NCBI GenBank assembly: GCA_026545225.1
Contig: CM048845.1
Location: 118,485,033 to 118,549,032, forward strand
DNA: 64,000 bases
Source: Cornus controversa
Taxonomy: Eukaryota > Streptophyta > Magnoliopsida > Cornales > Cornaceae
Direction: 5' to 3'
The translations under genes and the position numbers were made by a program. Below, in pieces: positions 1 to 11,383 of this stretch (the stretch's first letter is position 1; each line of letters begins with the position of its first letter). The notes beneath the pieces are model-generated. The model was not told the DNA's origin. It saw only the letters and a program-made list of their open reading frames with translations, and searched no databases.

Positions 1-293
1 TAAACCAATCTAATGAGCCCAAAACACTGATGAAAATAAAGATCATGGAGCACAGAACATCTCGTGCTAATTAGAAATCATAAGTTCAAGAGCATGATGA
101 CAATATGATCGAAAAATATTTACAAAAGACATCCAAGTTCATTTAACTCATGGTACATACAAGAAAAATCCACAACTACACAAAGAATCACAAATATACT
201 AATCACTTGCTAACAAAAAACACTCAAATTGATAGTTTTAGAAGCAAAAAAAATCATTTTGAGGACGATCTCATTCTTCCTTTTGCCGGGTGC

Positions 294-1133
294 TCATATG
301 GGAGAGGAAGAGGTGAATGCAAATTTATTGGACAGGTCTGTTCGCGTTAAAGGTGAAAAAAGCTCAATCTGATGATCAAATTGCACATCGTGAACCAACG
401 GGTTCTCTGTTCTGCTTGGAGGAGATCCTGGGTAACACGACGGTGAGCACCCGGTGCATATAGATTCTTGTCCATCAATGGTCTGCATTAAACAATCATA
501 CCAAGTCACTATGAATTATATATATATACACATACATGGTCTCATTCAAAACTTGCTAAGAAACAAATTGTATGCAGCAACTGTTATAACAAGCTTGGCA
601 TGAAACGAACCTTCTCAGCAATCATGTTGATAATTCCACTTCTTCCATCACTATTTGGCTGTCTAATGACATTAGAATATATAAAGAATGAGTCGCTTCA
701 ATGATGAAATCATTAATGTTTCATTAAGTATTACAATTTTTACACCCCATTTATAATGACATATTCAATGTGAGTGAAAAGGCAGGAACAAATAAATTTG
801 TATTGAAAGGGAACACAGAAAAGCAACACAACAGTTAGTAGTACAATAACAACAACCACCACCAAAACCAAAATGTGATAAAGCAAACCTGTGTTTCCCA
901 CATCTGATGAGGGGCTTGAGGAATTCAGGTATGGCAGAACCGAGTCGGTGAGGCTTTGGACAAACAGGCATGTTATTGGTGCCTCCAAAACCAAACTTGG
1001 TTTTGTCTGGACCTGCTGCTGCATCAAGAAGATTGCTTTTCACTGCGAAACGGTGCATTTCATTTAAGTACAAATGAAGAAATAAAACCAAAGTCACAAG
1101 TACAGAACTTGTGAGTTGTGACCAATATTTCAT
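294..1133 (-). CDS. Small membrane-anchored or secreted plant protein of unknown function, 161 aa, 3 exons
   Basis: Exons in transcript order are 1133-889, 662-611 and 482-294 (486 nt with stop). Every intron is GT-AG and phase is kept. Residues about 8-24 are a hydrophobic stretch behind a short N-terminus, reading as a signal peptide or signal anchor. The rest is hydrophilic, with a Gly-Phe-Gly-Gly run near 47-51 and five cysteines (58, 78, 108, 111, 115), the last three forming a C-x2-C-x3-C cluster followed by a Pro/Ser turn. I recall similar small plant proteins but know no function for them and assign none. The start is the first ATG of the open frame and places the hydrophobic segment where a targeting signal belongs. 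Upstream, 1200-1370 carries GA/CT microsatellites typical of plant promoters or leaders. It could be a secreted cysteine-containing peptide precursor or a single-pass membrane protein. Confidence 0.72.
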
Positions 1134-1626
1134 TTGTTTCCTTATTTATTTATCCCACATTCACATGGTAAAAACAGAGTATTAGTAGGAATATGAAGAT
1201 TAGCCACACAATCATAAGAGAGAGAGAGAGCGAGAGACGTGCAAATGGATAATTGCTGAGCAGTGAAGCGCTGTTTGAGTGAAGGGAAAGATCATTTCCT
1301 TGGCTGAGAGTGGTTATAGAATGAGACTTGACTAGTTGGGTTTTATGTCCTGCTTTTACTCTCTCTCTCATCTTGCCTATATATCAGTTGGTCCAAGTAA
1401 GTATATATATATATATATTTTCCAATTACATAATTGATTCTATCTTCTCCCTTTTTATTATATTCTAACATTTTGCTTTATAAGTTTTTGTCACATATAC
1501 GTAGAACTACTTCAAATATTACAACATTTGTAATTAAAAGGCATGCCTGTAGGCAACCAACAAGGTCCACAGGATCACAACAATACTCTGTTTTAACACA
1601 CTGGTGTGTATATATATATATATATA

Positions 1627-1890
1627 TCAATTGGCCTCGAATAAAATTAATAGTTAGTGATGCCAAAAATAGAATCAATAGTGCTATCAATTGCTAACAA
1701 GGGTTTTTTTGTTTTTGAGAGGAAACAATTGTGGTTGCTTGAAGCCTTGAACCGCATGAGCAGTCATATATATATAGCACTATTGTTTCCTCTCAAAAAA
1801 AAAAAAAAACAAAAAACCCCTTGTTAGCAATTGATGGCACTACTGAATTTTTGGCATCACTAACTATTAATTTTATTCGAGGCCAATTGA
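1627..1890. mobile_element. Foldback (hairpin) MITE-like element, about 264 bp
   Basis: The left arm (1627 to about 1735) and the right arm (about 1779-1890) are near-perfect inverted copies of about 110 bp, ending in TCAATTGGCC and GGCCAATTGA. They are separated by a roughly 45-bp loop. Each arm contains a T-rich or A-rich run. I found no convincing target-site duplication because the left flank is a TA microsatellite. A transcript across it would fold into one long hairpin. It lies in the interval between the genes at 294-1133 and 2755-5247. Confidence 0.7.
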
Positions 1891-2431
1891 TCATTTCTAT
1901 GCTTTCCCTAGAACTTGCTGTATAGATGTCAGTAACCACAAATGCTTAAAATCAAATAAAGAGTTAGTCTAGTTCTATTGGTTCAACAAAATGGAGGTAA
2001 AGCAATGTGATGAGCATACTGTGGAGCAAGTATTTCCTCATAAATGCCGAGTTTTCAAGCAACTCAAATTCAGATCAAGTACATGATTTAGTTAGGAATG
2101 AATACGAATCCAGAAATAACCAAATAGGGAAAACTTCAGCATTCTGTTAAACACTGAAGCCATGCATGCAAAGAACAGATTAAAAAGGGTTCAGTCTGGT
2201 CAGAGTGGATCGCGAATTAACTTTGACAATCATGGACTACCTAAAAACCATGGAATATCAAATGCAAATAAAAGAGCATGGAGAATATACTGTTACCAAA
2301 TCATTGTGACAAAGACAATAGTTCTAATCACAACATGCCATATCCTAATCTATTACAACAAAAGTCTCAAACTATTAATAGATTGTCCCTGCCACATATA
2401 TATTCGAGAATTCTTGCAATATATATAATAG
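1891..2431. other. Intergenic, nothing recognised
   Basis: AT-rich sequence between the hairpin element and the duplicated OSCA 3' flank. The one open frame here (2162-2428) has no recognisable composition or domain and looks like chance. Confidence 0.5.
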
Positions 2432-2790
2432 CACAAGATGGAACAATATCATAAAGACATGAATATATATAGAAGAACACCAACAAAACATTTTAGTTTT
2501 TAAGGCCAACCTGAACAGTAATACATCACAAGACAACTAATTGGCAGTGTATTAACAGCTAACAATCACATCACCAATGATCTGTATCCCATTCATATTT
2601 GGGTTGTTGAATACACAAGATGGAAGAATATCATAAAGACATGAATATATATACAAGAACACCACCAAAAGATTTTACTAGTTTAAAGGCCAACCTGAAC
2701 AGTAATACATCTCAAGACAACTAATTGGCAGTGTGTTAAGAACTCACAATCACATCACAAATGATCTGTATCCCATTCAAATTTGGGTTG
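2432..2790. repeat. Tandem duplication of the 3' end and 3' flank of the OSCA gene
   Basis: Two direct copies, about 2432-2607 and 2614-2790, differ by scattered substitutions and small indels. The gene-proximal copy holds the last codons and the TGA of the OSCA coding region plus its 3' flank. The distal copy holds a relict of the same end: on the minus strand near 2607-2571 it still spells QPKYEWDTDHW then TGA, against [11 protein letters not shown] in the functional copy. The duplication therefore began inside the coding exon and left the gene intact. Confidence 0.9.
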
Positions 2791-5247
2791 CGAGTAAACC
2801 TCATAATCTATGGGTCCATCTATAACATTGTCAACAGTCTGTATGCCTTCCAACAGAGCTGGTTGAAAGCTATCACTATCAGAAGGCAACAGTTTATACA
2901 TTATTAACACACCTAACGTGAATATAGCTTGCAGCTTTGTGGAGTCTCCTTGGACTGAAAAGAATAAGAGCATTGAAAGGAGGAACAAGTCCACACAGAA
3001 CCGCATGATACACAATACAGTATCCATCAACCTTCCGTCATTGCCAGCAGGAAAACCTCGCACTCTGTATACAAATAGAAAGTTGTACTTATCAACCACA
3101 TACCTATACCCATAATAAATAGCACCAAAAGGAACCACGATAGGAGCAAATGAAGAGTATATCATGGTCAGGGAAAATATTGTCAGATTGAATGCATAAT
3201 ATTGTGCGAAATCAAATGTCTGCTTGGGCACAGGTGAGGTTCGGCTAATTGGGTATTCAGAGAGATCTTGTCCCGGTAAATCAATTCCACTAATTATGGA
3301 CCCATGTGATGTGCCATTATTGCTGACCATCGAGTCAAATGCTCCTTCAGGTATCAGAGGTCTCTCCAGGCTGTCTATATCCTGATTTTCCAATGGGAAC
3401 TCCTCGCCTTGTTCTGGTACCAGCTGAAGCATATCATTCTTCTGAAACTTCTGAAGCTTCTTTTTTATCCATGGTATTGGAGCCAATAGATCGTATGATA
3501 TTCCCAAGAAAGTGCTTGTGATTAGAAATGCAAGAGAAGAGAGACATGATCGCGACAGGAATGATGCACTCATGTACTGCTCAATCCTTTTGCAATCTTC
3601 CCCATCCAAATAACACCGACCCATCCTTAAGATTGTACTCTCTAGTGATGATTCAACAAGAGCCCTCAGGAGAATTAAATTTACTAGAAAGAAACAAACC
3701 ATCTTCAAAAGTGCAGCTCTTTGCTCCCCAGACACAGTAAGATGCCGCTCAAATTTGGAGAGATAAGAAAGAGCTGATGGGACCACTATATACATGCTCA
3801 CAAATATAAGAACATTGGGCAAGAACTGAAAGATTATGGTTGCAAACCAGCTTGAGCTTTGCACCCAAGCCAACCACATCTGAGCATTATCCATTGCTTC
3901 AGCATTGATAATCCGACCAGCACTCTTGATGGCACTTATTACAGCAAGAGGAGAACTGCAGAACAAAAGCATCAACAGCAGGCATGTGTTGACAAACACT
4001 CTGCGGATTTTCAGTGAGAGTTTTGTGGAGCCCAGATGATTCCAGTATATGTCAGTTGCCAGTGGAGCTCTCTCAACCTTCCAATGGTTCCTTTGTAGCT
4101 GCAGCTCCATGATAGAAAAGAACTTGCCAATCCGCCTCTTCTTCTCATTACGGAAATCCTGAACAGCCTTATTAGCTGTGTATACATCTTTAAATACAAC
4201 AAATGCAACTCCAGCACCTCGTGCACGACCTTCTTTGTAAGCTGCCATTTCAGTCTCTAAATCAGCTCTCCGCTCTTGCAATTTTCTTAACCTTTCTTCA
4301 TCAGTGAAACCCAATTCATTGACAATCTGTCCCCACATTTCCTTCACTCTCCTCCACAGGTAAAGCACCCGACCCCATAATCCCCCCGAAGAATCACCTA
4401 CATCATAATCATCATCCAACAAAACGTGTGATTCAATTCTCGAAACCAGCCGAGTAATATCTTCCCTAACCTTCACCAATTCAGAAACTAAATCATCCAA
4501 CGCGCACAAATCCATTGGCACGATGACCCTATAAACCTTCCCCGGATACTTATGTTGAATGTACTCCACTAAGGGAGTCGCATCGAACCCTAAAGTTTTT
4601 GGTATCCCATGCACCATTATAGTGAAAATGGAAGTTGAATTGGCACTAGGGTCACTAAGATTTCCATACCCATCTCTAAACCTAGTAATTCTCAACCGTT
4701 GTTCAATTGCATTTATACCAAAGTGCGCCAAAACAGCAACAACAACAACAAACACAAAGTGAATCCAAAGTAAAGGCGAACCTTTTGGAATATGATTTAC
4801 TGTCATCATCGAAAACTGGTCGTCCATCACAGCTGTTCCCGCGTAAAGATTGAGAGGAAGCATCACAGATATAGAGATAACCGCGATAGCTAAGAGGACG
4901 GCACAGCTGCCGCCCTCGATGAGGAGGAACTGGGCCGCGTCGGCGCCGCAGTGGCGCGCAATCTCGCGGCTGGTGGCGTGCCACACGGCGAGGAGCTTTG
5001 CGGCAATGGCGGTGGGGCCAGGCATGCGGCGGTGGTCGCTGCGGAGCTTGACGAAGATGAAGATGAGGACGCAGGTGAGGAGACCGATTGCGGAGATGTT
5101 GAGCAGATACTGTATGTTTCCGTACCATGCCGTGCCGAAATCACCATCGTCGGCGTCTCCGGATGGAGAAGGCGGAGGAGAGGAAGTGTAATTCACAACG
5201 ATTGACGGTGAAGGTGACATGATCGATGGTGATTGGGATGTGCCCAT
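2755..5247 (-). CDS. OSCA4.1: OSCA/CSC1-like hyperosmolality-gated channel family protein, OSCA4.1 type, 830 aa, intronless
   Basis: One uninterrupted exon encodes a polytopic membrane protein of the ERD4/DUF221 (RSN1_7TM) superfamily. Visible parts are a Ser/Pro-rich N-terminus; a first membrane segment after an [13 protein letters not shown] motif; two further helices before about residue 180; a soluble cytosolic loop of roughly 200 residues with a ferredoxin-like/RNA-recognition-like start ([13 protein letters not shown]) and charged helices; and a C-terminal block of several hydrophobic helices. OSCA proteins form dimeric mechanosensitive calcium-permeable channels; the OSCA4.1 member (Arabidopsis At4g35870) has also been tied to vacuolar sorting. 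The match to that clade, including lack of introns and length near 820 aa, is from memory. The first ATG is at 5247; the frame extends four codons further to a TTG, which I reject as a start. Last codons and the 3' flank are tandemly duplicated downstream, and the leader is duplicated upstream. Confidence 0.88.
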   Translation of the reverse strand: MGTSQSPSIMSPSPSIVVNYTSSPPPSPSGDADDGDFGTAWYGNIQYLLNISAIGLLTCVLIFIFVKLRSDHRRMPGPTAIAAKLLAVWHATSREIARHCGADAAQFLLIEGGSCAVLLAIAVISISVMLPLNLYAGTAVMDDQFSMMTVNHIPKGSPLLWIHFVFVVVVAVLAHFGINAIEQRLRITRFRDGYGNLSDPSANSTSIFTIMVHGIPKTLGFDATPLVEYIQHKYPGKVYRVIVPMDLCALDDLVSELVKVREDITRLVSRIESHVLLDDDYDVGDSSGGLWGRVLYLWRRVKEMWGQIVNELGFTDEERLRKLQERRADLETEMAAYKEGRARGAGVAFVVFKDVYTANKAVQDFRNEKKRRIGKFFSIMELQLQRNHWKVERAPLATDIYWNHLGSTKLSLKIRRVFVNTCLLLMLLFCSSPLAVISAIKSAGRIINAEAMDNAQMWLAWVQSSSWFATIIFQFLPNVLIFVSMYIVVPSALSYLSKFERHLTVSGEQRAALLKMVCFFLVNLILLRALVESSLESTILRMGRCYLDGEDCKRIEQYMSASFLSRSCLSSLAFLITSTFLGISYDLLAPIPWIKKKLQKFQKNDMLQLVPEQGEEFPLENQDIDSLERPLIPEGAFDSMVSNNGTSHGSIISGIDLPGQDLSEYPISRTSPVPKQTFDFAQYYAFNLTIFSLTMIYSSFAPIVVPFGAIYYGYRYVVDKYNFLFVYRVRGFPAGNDGRLMDTVLCIMRFCVDLFLLSMLLFFSVQGDSTKLQAIFTLGVLIMYKLLPSDSDSFQPALLEGIQTVDNVIDGPIDYEVYSQPKFEWDTDHL

Positions 5248-5306
5248 GAGACTCTGCAACCAAGGGTTTATCTACCTCATGTTTAGAGGTTCTATGTTGT
5301 GAATTG

Positions 5307-5487
5307 AACTACCTGGAATCAAAGAGAACGAAATTTCTCTTCATCCAGGGTTAGGGTTAGGGTTTAGCAGAAATTTCGATTCAATTGCGCAGATGAACCG
5401 AACTACCTGGAATCAAAGAGAACGAAATTTCTCTTCATCCAGGGTTAGAGTTAGGGTTTAGCAGAAAATTCGATTGAATTGTGCAGG
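5307..5487 (-). promoter_or_regulatory. Duplicated leader segment carrying telo-box motifs upstream of OSCA4.1-like
   Basis: A unit of 94 bp is present twice in tandem (5307-5400 and 5401-5487). In the gene's orientation each copy carries AAACCCTAA-type telo-box sequence, as a run of CCCTAA units in the distal copy and a slightly broken run in the other. Telo-boxes are known plant promoter or leader elements, frequent in growth and translation genes. A minimal upstream reading frame (ATG AGG TAG) lies at 5280-5272. The transcription start cannot be placed, so whether these elements are transcribed is unknown. Confidence 0.65.
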
Positions 5488-5518
5488 GAGAGAGAGAGTT
5501 TAGGATCAAACTCGTCAG

Positions 5519-5874
5519 AGATCTCAGTTGTAATGTGAAGTAACCTACAAGAAATACAACGAATTATACCCTGTTCTGAGTTGTAAATTGTGATGGGAAT
5601 CCAAAAAAAAAAACAGATTACGGAAAATTTAGGCCCAATAAAATGAGCAGTTTAGCCCATGAAATTTAATACAAATGTTGGACGAAGATGACACCATGGG
5701 CTAGGCCTTCATATCCATACAGTTACGGACTATTTGGAACCTTGGATTAAAAGCAAACTTGTAAAATGTATCAATCCATATTCTTTTTTCATTTCAACTA
5801 TAGTACTCCACCTTTTAGTAATAACAATGATGTTATTGTTTATCCACATGCAAATAGTATGTTCATAAATGACA
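5519..5874. other. Upstream flank of the OSCA gene, nothing further recognised
   Basis: Non-coding, moderately AT-rich sequence leading to the Mutator-like element. No open frame, repeat or clear TATA element that I can defend. Confidence 0.5.
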
Positions 5875-5883
5875 ATAACTAAT

Positions 5884-6419
5884 GGGTTAATTCAATTTTT
5901 GGTGGCCTAATTACAAATATATCAAGTTTTAAACCGTATATGGTCAAATACAAAAATATTTAAGTATTTGACATTTTTCACTGTATCTCAATATACAAGA
6001 CCAAATTACCCCTTTGCAGCTCATTGTATACTGCTTAATATTTTGTGCAGTAAAATTATAACACAATGCAGTTAAAGTATTACATAAATGCAATAAAATT
6101 ATTATATTGTACAATAAAAGTTTTATATTATTACCAAATCTTTCGAATGGATACTCTTATAAAAAAATGGTACACTGCGCAGTAAAATTATAATACCATG
6201 CAATTAAAATATCATATAAGTGCAGTAAAACCATTACATTGTGCAGTAAGTTTTAGTAAACTGATATGTGAAGGGTCTTAAGGGCAATTTAGACCTAAAT
6301 AGTATAAATTATCGTATTTGTAATTACTTTTTGAAAAATTATTTTTTAACCATATACTATTTGAAAGTTGGTGTATTTGTAATTAGGTCACCAAAAGTGA
6401 TCTTAAGTTAAATTAACTC
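5884..6419. mobile_element. Non-autonomous Mutator-like MITE, 536 bp, with perfect 9-bp target duplication
   Basis: ATAACTAAT occurs on both sides (5875-5883 and 6420-6428), a perfect 9-bp duplication as expected for Mutator-like transposition. The ends are inverted repeats starting GGGTTAATTCAA on the left and GAGTTAATTTAA on the opposite strand at the right; both continue through a ggtgNcctaattacaaata block. The interior has no coding frame and carries degenerate subrepeats around the word gcagtaaaatta. Confidence 0.85.
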
Positions 6420-6477
6420 ATAACTAATCATGAGAGTTAGTTTTCCATTATTGTTTACTTATATATTATACGTAGAT

Positions 6478-6612
6478 TGTGATCTAGTCACGAATTCAAA
6501 ATCGGAACCAGGCTCTAGTTTCTACATACGAATGTAAGACTGCATACCTTTGACTCTTTCCAAACCCTGCAATGACAGGAGCCTTGTGGATCGGGCTAAC
6601 CCTTTTTCTTTT
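6478..6612 (+). mobile_element. Au-type SINE, 5'-truncated or degenerate
   Basis: The stretch runs from a tRNA-like B-box region (tgatctagtcacgaattc) through taagactgcatacc, an accctgc block, gagccttgtg and gggctaaccc to a T-rich end. This order of motifs is that of the widespread plant Au SINE family. The A-box half is not recognisable. It sits just downstream of the Mutator-like MITE. Confidence 0.65.
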
Positions 6613-6886
6613 TAAATGCTCAAGTTCACTTCATTTGACATCTTCAACATTTTGATTTTGATTAAATTACTTGGATGGGTGCAGAACTTTGAAACGGTCT
6701 CTAAATAGAACAAGATTGTGCATATCAGCAGTTAGAATTAAAAATATTTATGACATTGCCATATACTTATTCATAGTTCTATCCCTCTTTTAAAGACTTT
6801 GATATAGAGTGGACAATTTAATGATACAAAAAAACAATCCACACAAATCTCTCTCTTTACAATTCATTAGAAAGAAACATAGTTAA

Positions 6887-9200
6887 TCAACGAGGTATGG
6901 AGAAATCTTCATCCAAGCTGATACTGTATTCCTCACTTATTCCTCTCAAGTTGTTCTTATCAAGGTCAATGCTTACACTACTAGCCTCTAGGCACCTCAA
7001 ACTTGTGCTCTGAAAAGAGATGCTATCCATGTCTACATGAAATCTTTGAAGCCCAACACCATCTATACTCACAGAGCTCTGCGAATAATCATAATCCTCT
7101 GATCCTCCACCGCCAATGAATCTCAGGGAATCCCTTGAAGGATGTGTGTGGATGTTGTCTGCTGAATGGAGGGCTGCCTCAAGTTCTTGCCACACTTGAG
7201 TCATGGTAGGCCGCTCTTTGGGCACTTTCACCACGCATCTTAGGCCGAGTTGTCCCATCTTCAGCATCATTTCCATGTTGCATGGCTCTAATAGAAGATT
7301 AGCATCTATGATTTCTTCGACACTGCCTTGCTCCAAGCTAGGCCTTGCCTGAATTTTAACAATAGTTACCTTACAATGAAGTGCAACATATAATACAGCC
7401 ATTCAATTTCTAGATGATGTTCCAAAATCTGCATTAGGTTCACTTACCCAATCAATGATATGATATTTAGAACGATTTCTAGTTGTATCAACTGCAGGAC
7501 GAGCAGCAACAAGTTGCAGAAGTATGACTCCAAAGCTGTATACGTCGCTAAATGGAGTCAAATGGAAGCTTGAACAATAGGCAGGGTCAAGGTACCCTGG
7601 TGTCCCTTTGATCTGGCTGCTAACATGTGATTTATCCCCAATGGGACCTAATTTTACTAGCCCAAAATCCGAAACCTTGGCCTCATACCCCTCTCCTACC
7701 AAGATGTTGCTTGGTTTTATATCACGATGGATTATGCTCGGTTTGATCTCTTCATGCAGATGAGCTATGCCTACAAAAAATTTCATAGTAGTATCATTTA
7801 ACAGTCTTTGATTGGTTTTATTAGGCCATGGTTGACTACATGAGAATCGTACCTTTAGCTGCTCCAATGGCTATTTTCACTCTTTGCCTCCAAGTTAAGC
7901 TCCTCCTTCCCCTTCCTATGCAGTCACTATCAGAAAATTGGACAAACCATAATTCATTGAGGAAGGTTAAGAAGTTGAAACTTACCGGTAATGTATTCAA
8001 GTAGTGAACCATTTGATACATATTCATATACTAGTATTTGTGCCCCTTTTGGACCTGTTTCAAAAAAAATTAAAAAAATTTCAAGCCAAAATGATTAAGA
8101 ATACAATTTGCTGCTATCTTTTGCACATAACTAGTATAGTTCATATACTAAGAAGGGTGAAATGATATGAATTTACAAACATAATCTTCATATGGAAACT
8201 TCTTCTGTAATATTTCCATTGCCATCACAGTTCCTATTATTAGTATGAATATAATCAATGGTTGGTTTTTGGGTTATCTGCATACCTGATTCTTCACAGA
8301 ATCCCACCAAACCTACAAGGTTTCTGTGCTTTACTTTCGAAAGTAACCTCACCTCTGTACCAAGAAAACCACAGTGAAATCAGATATTCAATATATTTAT
8401 ACCTGCTGGCTAGTGCAGAAATGTATCTTATTGAGGCGTACCATTTCTGAATTCTTCGGTGCTCGTGTATGAATCAGCACGGGCCTTCTTGATTGCTATA
8501 GTTCCTTCCCCCTCCAATGTTCCTCTGTAGACATTTCCAAATGCACCAGATCCTACCAAGCAATCTTGGCTGAAGTTGTTGGTGGCCTTCTCTAGCTCTA
8601 CCAACTGGAATCGTCTCAAAGTTATTTTCTCAGCATCCAAATTTCCTAATTTGTTTGACAGCAAAATTGCTCAGTCCTTGAAGATTAAGAATGTAAAGAA
8701 CTATATATATATAATGTAAGGAAGCTGCATTAATTCCTAACTATGTATGATATAATTGAGAAGTTCTTGGATGGTTTTGGCACAACAGACCATCTAATTT
8801 TGTCACTGGCAAGACAGTTTTTGTAACTTTGTGTGTTGAAAGAGGTATTTAGTTGAAGACTTTGAATTACAATTCATTTCACATTCACTATATTTTCTTC
8901 TTTTTGCACAATGAAAGAGAGTTACAATTTTTTACAAAGATCATTTTTCAATTGCCCATTTAAAGTAATTCTTCCTATGGCTTGTCCTCGGAGAGTTCTG
9001 TACGTTAGAGACTAACCTTTTCGCTTCCAACGCTGCTTGCATTTTGCAAAGAGCTTCCTTTTGATGCCCAAATATAAGAAGGCACCAACAAGCACAGTTA
9101 AGATGCCAATAGCAAATCCTCCCCATAACTTTTTCCGGGTAAGAATTGAACTAGGAACTTGTAATGGCGGAGGAGCTAACACCGGTGAAACTGCTTCCAT
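6887..9200 (-). CDS. Short receptor-like serine/threonine protein kinase, 457 aa, 7 exons
   Basis: Exons in order: 9200-9017, 8645-8442, 8354-8286, 8054-7986, 7915-7853, 7770-7448, 7348-6887. All junctions are GT-AG and phases agree (1374 nt with stop). A short N-terminus is followed by a transmembrane helix at about 26-46 and a basic stop-transfer stretch. The kinase domain follows a FQLVELEKATNNFS entry. Key elements are the glycine loop GSGAFGNV at 93-100, Lys114 in AIKK, HRD at 211-213 (an RD kinase) with HRDIKPSN, DFG at 231-233, the activation segment GTPGYLDPAY, and a DVYSFGV motif. The tail is serine-rich. All catalytic residues are present, so an active kinase is predicted. There is essentially no extracellular domain: no LRR, lectin or malectin. 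I cannot place it in a named subfamily; an upstream exon encoding an ectodomain was looked for and not seen. Confidence 0.85.
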
Positions 9201-11383
9201 AGAGTGTCTATTTGCCCTTAAATTGCAACTTAGAATTGCCCGAGTGATAGAAATGACATGTTTGAATCAACCATCACCTTTATCTCATTCCTCTTGTGCC
9301 ATAACCATCAGTCCTAGCCTTTCAACATACTCTGCTGTGCATGAAGTTGTTTGACTGAAGAGAAGAGAAGAGAATGGTGGGAGGGATATAGTCAGGGATG
9401 TATGTCAAGTCATAAGATATGTCGCCGGCAGTTTCTCTCTCTCTCTCCCCCCCAATGCAAATATATATATTCATATGCCATCCTCTCCATGTAACCTGTG
9501 ACTTAGTCTTCTCTTTGGGCGGCATATATATCCAAAGAGGCATATATACATGCATGTATTATGCATATAAACTAATATCTGCTCGTCATAAAAAAAGATA
9601 ACGGTCTGCTTGATTATATATACAAATGTTTGTTCACTGCAAAATGGATTCCTAACAAATAGAACATTGATTTTCCACACATGAGGTCAAAACACGATGA
9701 ACAACAAAAAAAAAAAGAGAGAACCAGCAAGTTCAGTTACAAATTATTATAGAATTCCACAGACTATGTCACTGTCTTGTATATAAATCCGCGATTCGCA
9801 GATATAAAATACTACTCGTGCAATTAACCATTACAATGCTGTACAAAGGACCACCTACTGAAAGTTACCTCAAATCAGTAAATTTATTCATTCCTAAGAT
9901 AATGATAAATCCCAATAAGTGACAAGATAGTATTCCAAAAATGTAGATATCAATCTATGCAACTTATAATAGATATTTTAATGGGACTAAAATGTGAAAC
10001 AGTTAGGATCATGGCAAATCAAATTGATAAAATATAACAAATCGGCCTAATTATGCCATATGATATGCTCTCCAACTTGTCTCTCTTTCTATTGACTCAA
10101 TTGTTCCTCAATTTTAGACAAATTAACATCTGTAGCTTAATTTCGACTCCATTAGTCATGGATTGTCGCGGCATGGAAGATTCTCAGGAATAAAGGATTG
10201 AAGTGGTCTTATCAGTCATATGTTAACATGAAACAGTTTATGTATGACTATGTTTGTCTGGTAACTTTGCATTTCATGAGGAACTTGTCAAATATGTTTT
10301 TGGCATGGGTTAGGATTTCTCTTCTAATAAGTTCTGGTAGTGCTAAATCTGCATATGACACTGCTAAGTTATCAGAACCAGAGATGCAACAAAACACAGA
10401 TCAACTGCAGAACACTATATAGAAAAATCAAGAACCCATCTATATATACAGTTCAAGATGTATCAATTCCAATCCAAGTCACATAATTCTTCTAAATGGG
10501 TGTCGCTCTCATGCTCGGCCTGCGGTCCCGCTCTCACGCTCTTGCCCCGCCACTCTCTCTGTATGACATAGAATTTGTCACTTTTACACTCGCGCCCGCT
10601 CTGTATGACTTGAATTCTAATTATGTACAGTATGATTTGATCATGTTAAAGTTACCTTGATCATTTTATTATTGTCTAGTTATATGGTATACAGCAGGAA
10701 CATGGAAATTTATTTGGTATTATTGGATTTTTTTATCTTTTCTTCTACTTGAGTGTATTAGATTAGGTGAAATATTTCAAGGAAGAATATGGGCTTTGGT
10801 GGCTGTAAATATGATCTTATTGGCATTTTCTTGATGCACTTCATCTGAATAACCTTTTTCTATCTTGACTTGGCAATTGTTGGGACAAGACAACAAAGAT
10901 AATATATTAAATCACTTATGGTGAGCCTGTAATATTTTCTATGAATGATAAAACCACATTTATTGATACAATATGTTTGGTGTCAACCATTGCAATTAAA
11001 TTAGAGGGTGTTTTTAAGGAATAATTTGCAGTAGTGTCCAAGCAAATTAATACAAATGTTCACATCATCACCAAAGGAAATAACAAATACTAGTATATTA
11101 CCATTATTCCTTGTGCACACATACTACACGCATGTGCTTCCCTTTATTTGAATAATATCATCCTTAAATTCGAATTTTCCAATTCAAAATTTACATAGCA
11201 TTTATATTATAAAAAAAAAAAATCATCTTCTTAAATGAATCTATATATTTCAAAATTGGGACTTGCACCTTCTTTTTCCCCCTAAAAGTGACCACCAAAA
11301 GTTAGGCCAAATCTTTAGCTCATAAGTCATAACAGCTCGATTCAATGGGAAATACACTTGGTAATTTCACATGTTACAAATCA
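9201..11383. other. Upstream flank of the kinase gene and intergenic spacer
   Basis: AT-rich non-coding DNA. The first 400 bp, with CT repeats near 9433-9449 and TA runs, probably include the kinase promoter and leader. A short GC-rich island at about 10498-10610 stands out against the background but contains no gene. Frames here, such as 10198-10422, lack any coding signature. Confidence 0.5.

Noticed and set aside
4703..5205. Several long overlapping frames on both strands opposite the start of the OSCA gene
   Set aside because: They are out-of-frame or antisense shadows of the GC-rich 5' coding region and have low-complexity Ser/Arg/Ala composition.
5248..5259. Four-codon N-terminal extension of the OSCA protein
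   Set aside because: The extended frame begins with TTG, not ATG; the first ATG is at 5247 and there is no reason to invoke a non-AUG start.
5340..5460. Interstitial telomeric repeat
   Set aside because: Only a few units, imperfect for the plant TTTAGGG repeat, duplicated as part of a 94-bp unit next to a gene; telo-box is the simpler reading.
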